This document shows, one piece after another, positions 25,957 through 33,980 of a stretch of DNA of 46,313 nt. The translations under genes were made by a program, and so were the position numbers. A model generated the notes under the pieces. It saw only the letters and a program-made list of their open reading frames with translations. It made no database searches and was not told the DNA's origin. The stretch covers positions 1-46,313 of the forward strand of contig JAAUPA010000007.1 of NCBI GenBank assembly GCA_012034615.1, written 5' to 3'. The DNA comes from Leptolyngbyaceae cyanobacterium CSU_1_4. Its GTDB lineage: Bacteria > Cyanobacteriota > Cyanobacteriia > Elainellales > Elainellaceae. Numbering within the stretch: position 1 is the stretch's first letter; each line of letters begins with the position of its first letter.

Positions 25957-26114
25957 CTAAGAGGATGTCTGAGAAGCTATCAAAAATTCTTACGCTTGCC
26001 CCCCACCTCCCATTCTGGTAGACTTCCGAACCCCTTCTTCTTCAAAGTCCCCCAGAATGGGGGATTAGGGGGCAGATCGGATAGCAATCTAAACTTCTCA
26101 AACATCCTCTAAGA
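25957..26114. repeat. MITE-like intergenic repeat, copy 2 (complete, 158 bp)
   Basis: The ends are near-perfect inverted repeats: left CTAAGAGGATGTCTGAGAAG, right (reversed) CTTAGAGGATGTTTGAGAAG, 18 of 20 identical. The middle has the C-run/G-run hairpin core (CCCCCAGAATGGGGG at about 26050). A second copy is at 10745-10884 and an end fragment at 37655. No protein is encoded. It separates cpeA from cpeY. Confidence 0.8.
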
Positions 26115-26137
26115 CATTACTCCAATAAGACATAACT

Positions 26138-26205
26138 CCAAAAAACAAGGGGACTCTGGGTCGTCGCTCAACTGCACTGAGCAAAACAACGAACCAGAAC
26201 CCCCA
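26138..26205 (-). terminator. Terminator after cpeBA
   Basis: On the minus strand GGGGTTCTGG pairs with CCAGAGTCCCC (with G-T pairs; arms at plus 26194-26204 and 26149-26159). The loop holds an inner stem GCTCA/TGAGC, and TTGTTTTTT follows. It sits about 45-110 bp past the cpeA stop and should end most cpeBA transcripts before cpeY. Confidence 0.7.
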
Positions 26206-26249
26206 CTGCGACTAGACTTTTATCTAATCAACTGCCTGACGGCAACTGA

Positions 26250-26768
<519 letters not shown>

Positions 26769-26794
26769 TCAGAAGGTTTTAATAACTTTGCAAA

Positions 26795-27406
<612 letters not shown>

Positions 27407-27454
27407 CTATTGAACATAAAAGGAGGAGGGGCATTCAGTCTCGGTTATGAGAAA

Positions 27455-27476
27455 CTAAGCAATAATCCTTAACAAT
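27455..27476 (-). promoter_or_regulatory. Direct-repeat motif upstream of cpeB (TTGTTA-like)
   Basis: Read on the minus strand, ATTGTTAAG and ATTGCTTAG follow each other with four bases between (7 of 9 identical), about 100-120 bp upstream of cpeB. In Fremyella the cpeB promoter carries TTGTTA direct repeats bound by activator proteins; only the first repeat here has the exact hexamer. The assignment is tentative. Confidence 0.3.
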
Positions 27477-27514
27477 TAAAAACAGCCCCTAGCCAGAGTT
27501 GTTCTGACTAGGGG
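27470..27514 (-). terminator. Terminator of nblA
   Basis: On the minus strand CCCCTAGTCAGA-ACAAC-TCTGGCTAGGGG is a 12-bp stem (one G-T pair) with a 5-base loop, followed by CTGTTTTTAATT. It lies 27 bp beyond the nblA stop and closes the nblA unit before the cpeB promoter region. Confidence 0.9.
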
Positions 27515-27540
27515 GAGTAAGCTCGGCTTCTAAGAATTCT

Positions 27541-27705
27541 TCAAGACTGCTTCAACAACTGCTTAATCACGTTCTCTTTGACCATCAGTTGACGCATGAC
27601 TTCTAGCAAAAAGGTCTGTGCTTGCTCTGTGCTCAACAACTTCACTTGCTCTTCGTAAACCTTGAGGTTAAACTGCTGCTCCATGCTTAATCCTGGAATT
27701 TCCAT
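27541..27705 (-). CDS. nblA: Phycobilisome degradation protein NblA
   Basis: This 54-residue protein has the NblA/Ycf18 pattern L-S-M-E-Q-Q-F-N-L-K-V-Y, L-S-T-E-Q-A-Q-T-F-L-L-E-V-M-R-Q-L-M-V-K-E-N and a basic K-Q-L-L-K end. NblA is a small helical adaptor that binds phycobiliproteins and brings them to Clp protease during nutrient starvation. The ATG at 27705 is used because GGAGAG stands eight bases upstream; a 21-residue longer reading lacks conservation. It is a single-gene unit: a sigma70-like promoter upstream and a strong terminator downstream. Its position directly before cpeBA on the same strand is notable, but the terminator argues against co-transcription. Confidence 0.93.
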   Translation of the reverse strand: MEIPGLSMEQQFNLKVYEEQVKLLSTEQAQTFLLEVMRQLMVKENVIKQLLKQS

Positions 27706-27750
27706 TTCGCTTACTCTCCAGAGAAGTACGACACTTTTTGATTGGATACA

Positions 27751-27779
27751 TATTAACAAAAGTAACACCTGCTTGACAA
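27751..27779 (-). promoter_or_regulatory. Candidate sigma70-type promoter of nblA
   Basis: On the minus strand TTGTCA (plus 27774-27779), a 17-bp spacer and TTAATA (plus 27751-27756) match a -35/-10 pair. They stand about 45-75 bp upstream of the nblA ATG. A GTA-N8-TAC NtcA site was looked for here and not found. Confidence 0.4.
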
Positions 27780-27919
27780 GTGGTTCGTTATATACATTTC
27801 CGAATAAACCCTAAAGACTGAATCAGTCGTTGGTTTTTGCTTCTTTGAAAAAGCTGGGGATCTTAGGAAGGCTTTATAGTATAAGCAGTCAACAGTCTGG
27901 CGTTATGGAGTCGCGTATG

Positions 27920-28507
27920 GACGCAATGGAGTTTTTTCAGGTTAGTACGGGGAAGTGGCGATCGCAGCGAACCACACACCACTTAGCTTTCAGACGATCG
28001 GAAATGGGCGAGTCTGAAATTCAAGTCCAGGCTTTGGCTGCTGATGATCCTCAAGTGATTGAAATTTGTCAGATTCATGAGGTTGACCCCAGCTTGGCGA
28101 TCGGCGGAGCCTATGTGTCGTGGCAAGGGTCGATGGGTTGGGACAAGGAAGACGAAAACCATGAAGGAACAACAGTGTTTGCCTTAGTGCCAGAAGGCAG
28201 CGATCGCCGTCAAGGAACTCTGCTGCGAGAGCGAGGCTATGCTGAAATCGTCCCGGTTGCAGGTCAATTTCACATGGATGATGACGATGCCTTGGTTTTA
28301 GTGACTGAATACGAGACGATGAGTTCAGTCGAACGGTTTTCGTTTGCCAATCCTAGTTTACGGATGCGAACCAGTACGGTAAAACGATTTGGGGGCTTTA
28401 GTACTGCCACTTTCTGCACCGAATTTCGGATGACTGACGCTGAGGGCGCTCCGGTGGCAGCAGCAGCGGCTAACCCGATCGAATCTTTTTCTTTCTTAGG
28501 CTGGTAA
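27920..28507 (+). CDS. S-type (CpcS/CpeS family) phycobiliprotein bilin lyase
   Basis: The 195-residue protein is of the CpcS/CpeS lipocalin-like family: M-E-F-F-Q-V-S-T-G-K-W-R-S-Q-R-T-T-H-H-L-A-F at the start, then G-G-A-Y-V-S-W-Q-G-S-M-G-W, T-E-Y-E-T-M-S-S-V-E-R-F and R-T-S-T-V-K-R-F-G-G-F. These lyases carry a bilin in a beta-barrel and attach it to Cys82-type sites of phycobiliproteins (CpcB, ApcA/B or CpeB depending on subtype); the CpcS-III/CpcU versus CpeS subtype was not settled. ATG 27920 is chosen because GGAG lies six bases upstream; ATG 27905 is the alternative. It is divergent from nblA. An HExxH protein gene follows one base after the stop. Confidence 0.85.
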   Translation, partial: DAMEFFQVSTGKWRSQRTTHHLAFRRSEMGESEIQVQALAADDPQVIEICQIHEVDPSLAIGGAYVSWQGSMGWDKEDENHEGTTVFALVPEGSDRRQGTLLRERGYAEIVPVAGQFHMDDDDALVLVTEYETMSSVERFSFANPSLRMRTSTVKRFGGFSTATFCTEFRMTDAEGAPVAAAAANPIESFSFLGW

Positions 28508-28508
28508 A

Positions 28509-29096
28509 TTGCGGCTTTATAGCTCTGATCCCTTTGCTCGTGGCTTAGATTATCTTTATGCGATGCGTGGTCTAGCGCTTGATCCAGAAATGGTGGATCT
28601 GATGTTTGACCTGAATGCTCGATCGCCGATTTGCGCTTGGATAGGCGATCGCATCGATCAGGTCAACGCCTCGCTCCAACAGTGTCTTCAAGCGTGTCAT
28701 CATTGCTTTCACACCGCTGATCAACCCCATCTGCAAATCTTTGCTGCCCCATTAGCCTCTCGATTTGGCATTGATGGCTTGTGCAACCTTAGCACCACGC
28801 CTATTACCCTTCTGATTGATGTCGGACGAGTCATTCCTCAAGATTGGCTAGCATTGGTTGCGCATGAATATGCCCATGCCTATGCGGGTTCGCCGGGGCA
28901 TCATTCGGAGTTTGCCCGATCGCTAGCACACTTGTGTTTAGGGTTGGCGATCGCGGCTCCTCCTACCACAGAAAATCATTTGCGGGTGTATCCGCCTTAT
29001 CACTCCACTTCAGAGCCGCTTGCCTTTTGGCGAGGCGAAACTGAGTGGCGATCGAGTGTTACGGATTACTACAGTTTCAAAAAATCAATAGGTTAA
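28509..29096 (+). CDS. Uncharacterised protein with an HExxH metallopeptidase-like motif
   Basis: The 195-residue reading starts at TTG 28509, one base after the lyase stop; a later ATG at 28560 would drop 17 residues that look like genuine protein (L-Y-S-S-D-P-F-A-R-G-L-D-Y). The central feature is L-V-A-H-E-Y-A-H-A-Y-A-G (about 118-129), an HExxH zinc-binding signature, with G-H-H-S-E-F next to it that could supply a third ligand. There is no signal peptide or clear membrane helix. No family was recognised beyond the motif. The tight spacing behind a bilin lyase suggests co-translation and a possible role in phycobilisome assembly or turnover, which is inference. Confidence 0.65.
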   Translation: MRLYSSDPFARGLDYLYAMRGLALDPEMVDLMFDLNARSPICAWIGDRIDQVNASLQQCLQACHHCFHTADQPHLQIFAAPLASRFGIDGLCNLSTTPITLLIDVGRVIPQDWLALVAHEYAHAYAGSPGHHSEFARSLAHLCLGLAIAAPPTTENHLRVYPPYHSTSEPLAFWRGETEWRSSVTDYYSFKKSIG

Positions 29097-29225
29097 AGTA
29101 CTTACTCATTTTATGCTGATTTTCAGTTCTTTCTAAGGCTGAGTCAGATAGGCTGTTTTCAAAATAACGGCTTAACTGACTCGTCTAAGACATTGAAAAA
29201 TCAACTTTTTTAGAGAGGTTTCAAA

Positions 29226-29999
29226 ATGCCGATTCCTTTACTCGATTACAATCCTTCTTCTCAAAATCAGCGGGTTACAAGCTTTGAAGTAGCAAGCGAT
29301 GAACAGCCGAGAATCTATACCACCGACAATTTATCTGATACTCGTAGCCTGCCTGCCGATGAAATGGATCAGTTGATCATAGCGGCTTATCGCCAAGTGT
29401 TTCATGAACAGCAAATGTTGCAGAGCAATCGTCAAACCCTTCTAGAATCTCAGCTCAAATCTCGCCAGATTACCGTTCAAGATTTCATTCAGGGTTTGGC
29501 AACGTCGGATGCTTTTCGGCGGTTAAATTACGAAGTCAATAACAATTATCGGTTTGTTGAACTTTGTGTGCAGCGGTTGCTGGGGCGGCGCGTGTATAGC
29601 GATCGCGAAAAGCTCTCCTGGTCTATTGTTTTGGCAACCAAAGGTTTAAACGGCTTCATCGACGATTTACTCAACAGCGAAGAATACCTCACCACTTTTG
29701 GGATCAACACGGTGCCCTATCAACGACGGCGATCGCTGCCTCAGCGAGCCCAAGGTGAACTCCCCTTCGAGCGCATGGCACGCTATGGCACCGACTATCG
29801 CAATAAACTACCGCTGCCCAGTCAAACTGCGATCGCCGGACGAGCCGACGGGCTGTTTAAGCAATTTGAAACCTTCGATTTTCCAACGTTTGTCCAACGA
29901 GCAAACTGGGCAGTCGTTTCGGGGCTACTGCTGGTATTTTTGCTAATGGTCGTGATTTCGTTAGCAATTTCAGCCTCAGCCGCTAGCCCCGCAGGTTAG
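29226..29999 (+). CDS. cpcL: Membrane-anchored phycobilisome rod linker CpcL (CpcG2-type)
   Basis: The 257-residue protein starts [17 protein letters not shown], the CpcG-family start, and has the PBS linker domain (about 45-180: N-Y-R-F-V-E-L-C-V-Q-R-L-L-G-R-R-V-Y). Unlike CpcG, its C-terminus is a hydrophobic helix (about 228-250: V-V-S-G-L-L-L-V-F-L-L-M-V-V-I-S-L). That is the mark of CpcL, which ties rod-only phycobilisomes to the thylakoid membrane and feeds energy to photosystem I. GAGAGG lies ten bases before the ATG. The CpcG-type linker follows 184 bp later, across a 13-bp hairpin. CpcL levels are light-colour controlled in some strains. Confidence 0.92.
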   Translation: MPIPLLDYNPSSQNQRVTSFEVASDEQPRIYTTDNLSDTRSLPADEMDQLIIAAYRQVFHEQQMLQSNRQTLLESQLKSRQITVQDFIQGLATSDAFRRLNYEVNNNYRFVELCVQRLLGRRVYSDREKLSWSIVLATKGLNGFIDDLLNSEEYLTTFGINTVPYQRRRSLPQRAQGELPFERMARYGTDYRNKLPLPSQTAIAGRADGLFKQFETFDFPTFVQRANWAVVSGLLLVFLLMVVISLAISASAASPAG

Positions 30000-30026
30000 C
30001 AAACCCAACCAAAATACGTCGGCCGT

Positions 30027-30064
30027 AATCAGGGTGGGTAGCTCAGCGCTAACCCACCCTGATT
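30027..30064. other. Strong hairpin between cpcL and cpcG
   Basis: AATCAGGGTGGGT (30027-30039) and ACCCACCCTGATT (30052-30064) pair perfectly over 13 bp around a 12-base loop. No T-run follows on plus, so it is not a standard terminator. It may block exonucleases or partly end cpcL transcripts, setting the cpcL:cpcG ratio. Confidence 0.65.
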
Positions 30065-30183
30065 GGCGATCTAAGTTAAGTTGTGTGACTTTTTTATTAG
30101 ACTAAAGCGAATAATGCCCCCGATGACCGTATGATGATTGATAAATTTGTAAGAATCCGTATGAAAAGGGAGCTTTTGTAAGC

Positions 30184-30933
30184 GTGGCAATTCCTCTTTT
30201 AGAATACTCTCCGTCTTCTCAAAACCAGCGTGTAGCTGGATATGAGGTCGGGAGCGATGAACAGCCCAGAATTTATTCCACTGAAAACCTGCTCTCCTCG
30301 AGCGACATGGATAACTTGATCGAAGCGGCATACCGCCAGATTTTTTTCCATGCCTTTGCAACCGATCGCGAACCTTTCTTAGAGTCCCAACTCCGCAGCG
30401 GTCAGATTACCGTGCGAGATTTTGTGCGCGGTTTGTTGTTATCTAATACCTACAGACGTAGCTTCTACGACCTCAACAGCAACTATCGTTTTGTTGAGCA
30501 GACTGTACAACGGGTGCTCGGTCGCGATGTGTATAGCAACCAAGAAAAACTCGCTTGGTCTATTACCGTTGCAACCAAAGGCATCGTTGGGTTCATCGAC
30601 CAACTGCTCGATAGCCCAGAATACATTGAGGCGTTCGGGTACGACATCTTGCCCTATCAGCGTCGTCGGGTGTTGCCCGGTCGAACCGAAGGCGAAAGAC
30701 CCTTTAACATCAAGTCTCCTCGTTACGATGAGTATACTCGTCGCAAGCTTGGGTTCCCTCAAGTTATTTGGCAGTCTACTGTTCGCAGCTACATTCCCCA
30801 AGACCAGAAGCCCAAATCGGGTAGCCCAGCGCTATTCCTCGATATGGCGCGGAGTCTCAATGCACGGGGAAATACTCCTCAAAAGTTATCAACCGCAAAC
30901 ATTGACATCTATGGGTCTGTTCCTCGTCGTTAA
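30184..30933 (+). CDS. cpcG: Phycobilisome rod-core linker CpcG
   Basis: The 249-residue protein has the CpcG start ([16 protein letters not shown]) and a PBS linker domain (about 35-175, with [18 protein letters not shown]). A hydrophilic core-binding C-terminus ends [10 protein letters not shown]. It joins phycocyanin rods to the allophycocyanin core. The start is GTG at 30184 with AAGGGAG about 11 bases upstream; no ATG would preserve the conserved N-terminus. It is a paralogue of the upstream CpcL (near-identical starts), suggesting tandem duplication. It ends at a rho-independent terminator. Confidence 0.93.
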   Translation: MAIPLLEYSPSSQNQRVAGYEVGSDEQPRIYSTENLLSSSDMDNLIEAAYRQIFFHAFATDREPFLESQLRSGQITVRDFVRGLLLSNTYRRSFYDLNSNYRFVEQTVQRVLGRDVYSNQEKLAWSITVATKGIVGFIDQLLDSPEYIEAFGYDILPYQRRRVLPGRTEGERPFNIKSPRYDEYTRRKLGFPQVIWQSTVRSYIPQDQKPKSGSPALFLDMARSLNARGNTPQKLSTANIDIYGSVPRR

Positions 30934-30975
30934 GGGCGGTCTATAAATTAGCTCTAGATTTAGCTCTAGATTTAG

Positions 30976-31012
30976 GGAGGAGAGAAGCGCAATGTTTCTC
31001 CCCTCCTTTTTT
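30976..31012 (+). terminator. Terminator after cpcG
   Basis: GGAGG-A-GAGAA pairs with TTCTC-C-CCTCC (one mismatch) around an 8-9-base loop, followed by TTTTTT. It is 42 bp beyond the cpcG stop. Confidence 0.85.
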
Positions 31013-31044
31013 GGAGCTCAATTTCGTTGCTTGTTTTTTATCCC

Positions 31045-31491
31045 TCAGACAGAGCCTTCATTCTGATCTAAGCGTGGTGTTGCTAGCTGTTCTGGCTGAA
31101 ACCCAAGATCAATTAAAGCTTTACGAATTTTGGTTTTAGAAGGGCGCGCTCGAGGAGCCGTGAGCCCTAGTTCTCTTGCGGTCTCAAACAATTCCCGCAT
31201 CAGTAAATCTAAAGAAGTATCTTCGGCATCTTCGGGAAACTTTTCAATTCTGCCTTCGTATGCCAAGGTATAGAGCTCAAGATGATGCTTGCCCATACCC
31301 CGCGCTAGTTTTCTTAGGGTTTCGGGGGTGGGGCAAGTGCCCTTAAAGCAGGCTCCCCGCAACCGAGGCTGGGGAATGCCTGACAATTCTGCCAGATGAT
31401 TCATGCTGATGGATTGTTCTTCCAGGTATTGCAGAATCAATCGCCCCAAGGGAGAACAATCTTCAGATTTAATTTGCAACCTTGCTGGCAT
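31045..31491 (-). CDS. XRE-type helix-turn-helix protein
   Basis: The 148-residue protein has an N-terminal helix-turn-helix (about 14-75): L-I-L-Q-Y-L-E-E-Q-S-I-S-M-N-H-L-A-E-L-S-G-I-P-Q-P-R-L-R, then T-P-E-T-L-R-K-L-A-R-G-M-G. This resembles XRE/Cro-type DNA-binding domains. The rest has a short acidic stretch and a basic C-terminal segment (T-A-P-R-A-R-P-S-K-T-K-I-R-K). No ligand or membrane domain is seen. It converges on cpcG, beyond the terminator. A role in antenna gene control is possible from its position between the phycobilisome genes and the RcaC-like regulator, but nothing in the sequence proves it. Confidence 0.7.
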   Translation of the reverse strand: MPARLQIKSEDCSPLGRLILQYLEEQSISMNHLAELSGIPQPRLRGACFKGTCPTPETLRKLARGMGKHHLELYTLAYEGRIEKFPEDAEDTSLDLLMRELFETARELGLTAPRARPSKTKIRKALIDLGFQPEQLATPRLDQNEGSV

Positions 31492-31846
31492 GATCGGATG
31501 TTGGGAGAGTTAGGGTACTTATAGAATAACGGTTGAAGGGCGATCGCGTCTTAAACCTGCTTCATCGACCCGCCAGACCCAAAACAATCTTCAAACAAAA
31601 ACCAATATCAACGAGCTTAATCGCTTAATTGGGTCACGAATGACTCACAGTGGTTAACTTGACTAAATTTACAGATTTGTTTAATGTTTTCAGTCGTGAA
31701 CTTAGCCCCTCGATACGGTTGTTGAGTCCGGCTTGATCGGCAAGAGCCGCTCTGCATGTCTACTCACTTCGGACTGATCCTTGGATTCAACCTTAGTACT
31801 ATGGCTGCCCGACTGCTAAGACCGTCCAACTCAACTGATGGTAACT
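31492..31846. other. Divergent intergenic region (XRE / multi-REC regulator)
   Basis: This 355-bp stretch holds the promoters of two divergent regulators. No gene is seen. No clear -35/-10 pair or operator palindrome was picked out. Confidence 0.4.
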
Positions 31847-33952
31847 ATGCGAATTTTATTGGTCGATGATGACAAATCCTTAATGACCTTGCTGCGGGCT
31901 AAACTGGTGAGTCAGCAGTATGTGGTTGATGTGGCGAGTGATGGAAAAGAAGGCTGGGAACTGACCGAAGCGCTCAACTATGACTTAATTGTGCTAGAGG
32001 TGATGTTACCAAAATTAGATGGCATCAGCTTTTGCCGCCGCCTGCGAGAAAAAAATAGTCAATCTTTGGTGCTGCTGCTGACCGCAAAAGAAACGCTCAA
32101 TGACAAAATTATGGGGCTAGATGCGGGTGCTGATGATTACCTGATTAAACCGATGCCGATGCCCGAATTAGTTGCCCGAATTAAGGCACTTTTGCGACGG
32201 CGAATCGCAACCGTATCTTCGGTACTAGAATGGGGAGCTTTGCGCCTCAATGTTGATAATTGCAAAGTGACTTACGAGAATCAACCCCTGAACCTGACGG
32301 CAAAAGAATATGCGTTGCTTGAACTATTTTTGCGGAATCCTCAGCAGATTTTTAGCCAAGGGGCAATTCTCACTCAGCTTTGGTCATTTGAAGTTGATCC
32401 TCCAGGCGGAGAAACGGTAAGAGCGCATATTAAAAGACTGCGACAAAAACTTAAAACTGTTGGAGCCGAGGATTTAGTTGAAACTGTTTATGGGCTAGGA
32501 TATCGCCTTAACCATATTGTGAAGGAGTTTAAGCCGGGGCGCAGAGTCAACTCGGGTGAGCAGCAAGATTTTTTGAACGTGCAGAACACTCAAGGCGAAG
32601 AACACTTAGTCAATGCTGGCTGTGAGGACACGACTCAAGTGTTAAGTTGCGCTTTGGGAATGGAGCAAGGAACGGATTTTCTACTGAAAAAATCTGCTTT
32701 AACGCGAATTTTAATGATTGATCGAAATCAAGCTTTTATCGATCGCTTTGTGACTGAAGCCGGAACAAAAGATATTCAAACCGCGATCGCCCTGACTCTG
32801 AGTGCCGCTCAAGAATCCATTCAACGGGTACGCCCCGATGGTGTGATCATTGATCTATCTCAGTTTGATCAGACAGAAGGCTTAAAGCTATTGGAAGATT
32901 TAGGACAAGTGTCTCGGTCTTCTATTCCAGTTTTAGTGCTGACTGATCCGTATCAATCGCTAGACCGAGTGGCGATCGCCCGTCGCAAAGGACGCGGTTT
33001 TTTGCAAAAGCCAATTGCGGCGGAGCGAGTATTAGCGGCAATGATTCAAGAGCTCAAGCCGCTGAACCCAAATGAATCTAAAATTATGGTGGTAGACGAT
33101 GATCGAATGGTGTTGCGCCTGTTGCATGTCACCTTAGAACCCTGGGGGCTGCAAGTAACCACCCTCGATAATCCGCTTAACTTCTGGGAGCAGCTAGAAG
33201 CCGTCAAACCAGATTTGCTCATTCTAGATGTTAACCTGCCCGAAATTGACGGCATTGAGTTGTGCCAAACCTTGCGCAACGATTCGCAGTGGGCATGGCT
33301 TCCCATTTTATTTTTGACTGGGCAACAAGATTTTGAGTCGATTCAGAAAATCTTTGCCGCTGGTGCCGATGACTATGTGTCCAAACCTATCATTGCACCT
33401 GAACTCATGACGCGGATTTTGAATCGTTTAGAGCGAACCCGGTTGCTGCGTCGGCAAGTAGAAGTCGATGCGCTAACCAATCTTCCTAATCGATCGCGCG
33501 CTAACCAAGATTTAAATAAGTTTTTGCAGATTGCGAAGCATTCTCAACAGCCCGTTTGTTTGGCGGTGTTGGCGATCGATCACTTAGTCCACATTAATCG
33601 TCAGCATGGGTATCGAGTCGGCGACCAAATGCTGCGCCAACTCGCCCTTACGCTTCAACAAGAACTGCGCCATGCAGATATTGTGGCGCGTTGGGAAGGA
33701 GCGGAATTTGTGGTGGGTATTTATGGAGCAACCCGGCAAGACGGAAGTAAATGGTTGCTCGAAATTTTGAATCTGCTTCCTCCTGTGCCAATCCCGGCTT
33801 CAAATCAAACTTCTGTTCAGATTACATTTAGCGCCGGTGTAGCCCAATATCCCGATGATGGGACAACGGTTCAAGCTCTGTATCAAGCCGCTGAAGCAAT
33901 TTTAGAACAGACAAAACTAGAGGAACATCATCAGTCCAAAAAGCTTTGCTAA
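31847..33952 (+). CDS. Multi-receiver response regulator, RcaC-like (REC-wHTH-REC-REC-GGDEF-like)
   Basis: The 701-residue protein has, in order: REC1 (1-118), an OmpR-type winged helix (about 125-225), a linker, a degenerate REC2 (about 285-395), an intact REC3 (about 408-525; V-V-D-D-D, phospho-site L-I-L-D-V-N-L-P) and a GGDEF-like domain (about 540-695). In REC1 the phospho-acceptor position is Glu51 (L-I-V-L-E-V-M-L-P; codon GAG at 31997-31999). The GGDEF motif is E-G-A-E-F, so cyclase activity is unlikely. The REC-wHTH-multi-REC layout recalls RcaC, the DNA-binding output of chromatic acclimation in Fremyella, though no HPt was seen and the GGDEF-like end differs. ATG 31838 is three codons earlier and equally possible. 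It faces away from the XRE gene and converges on the REC-PAS gene. Confidence 0.85.
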   Translation: MRILLVDDDKSLMTLLRAKLVSQQYVVDVASDGKEGWELTEALNYDLIVLEVMLPKLDGISFCRRLREKNSQSLVLLLTAKETLNDKIMGLDAGADDYLIKPMPMPELVARIKALLRRRIATVSSVLEWGALRLNVDNCKVTYENQPLNLTAKEYALLELFLRNPQQIFSQGAILTQLWSFEVDPPGGETVRAHIKRLRQKLKTVGAEDLVETVYGLGYRLNHIVKEFKPGRRVNSGEQQDFLNVQNTQGEEHLVNAGCEDTTQVLSCALGMEQGTDFLLKKSALTRILMIDRNQAFIDRFVTEAGTKDIQTAIALTLSAAQESIQRVRPDGVIIDLSQFDQTEGLKLLEDLGQVSRSSIPVLVLTDPYQSLDRVAIARRKGRGFLQKPIAAERVLAAMIQELKPLNPNESKIMVVDDDRMVLRLLHVTLEPWGLQVTTLDNPLNFWEQLEAVKPDLLILDVNLPEIDGIELCQTLRNDSQWAWLPILFLTGQQDFESIQKIFAAGADDYVSKPIIAPELMTRILNRLERTRLLRRQVEVDALTNLPNRSRANQDLNKFLQIAKHSQQPVCLAVLAIDHLVHINRQHGYRVGDQMLRQLALTLQQELRHADIVARWEGAEFVVGIYGATRQDGSKWLLEILNLLPPVPIPASNQTSVQITFSAGVAQYPDDGTTVQALYQAAEAILEQTKLEEHHQSKKLC

Positions 33953-33980
33953 AGCATTCCGCCGAGCTTAACGTTTTAGC

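Noticed and set aside
27706-27829. NtcA site upstream of nblA
   Set aside because: No GTA-N8-TAC was found at a usable distance from the -10 candidate.
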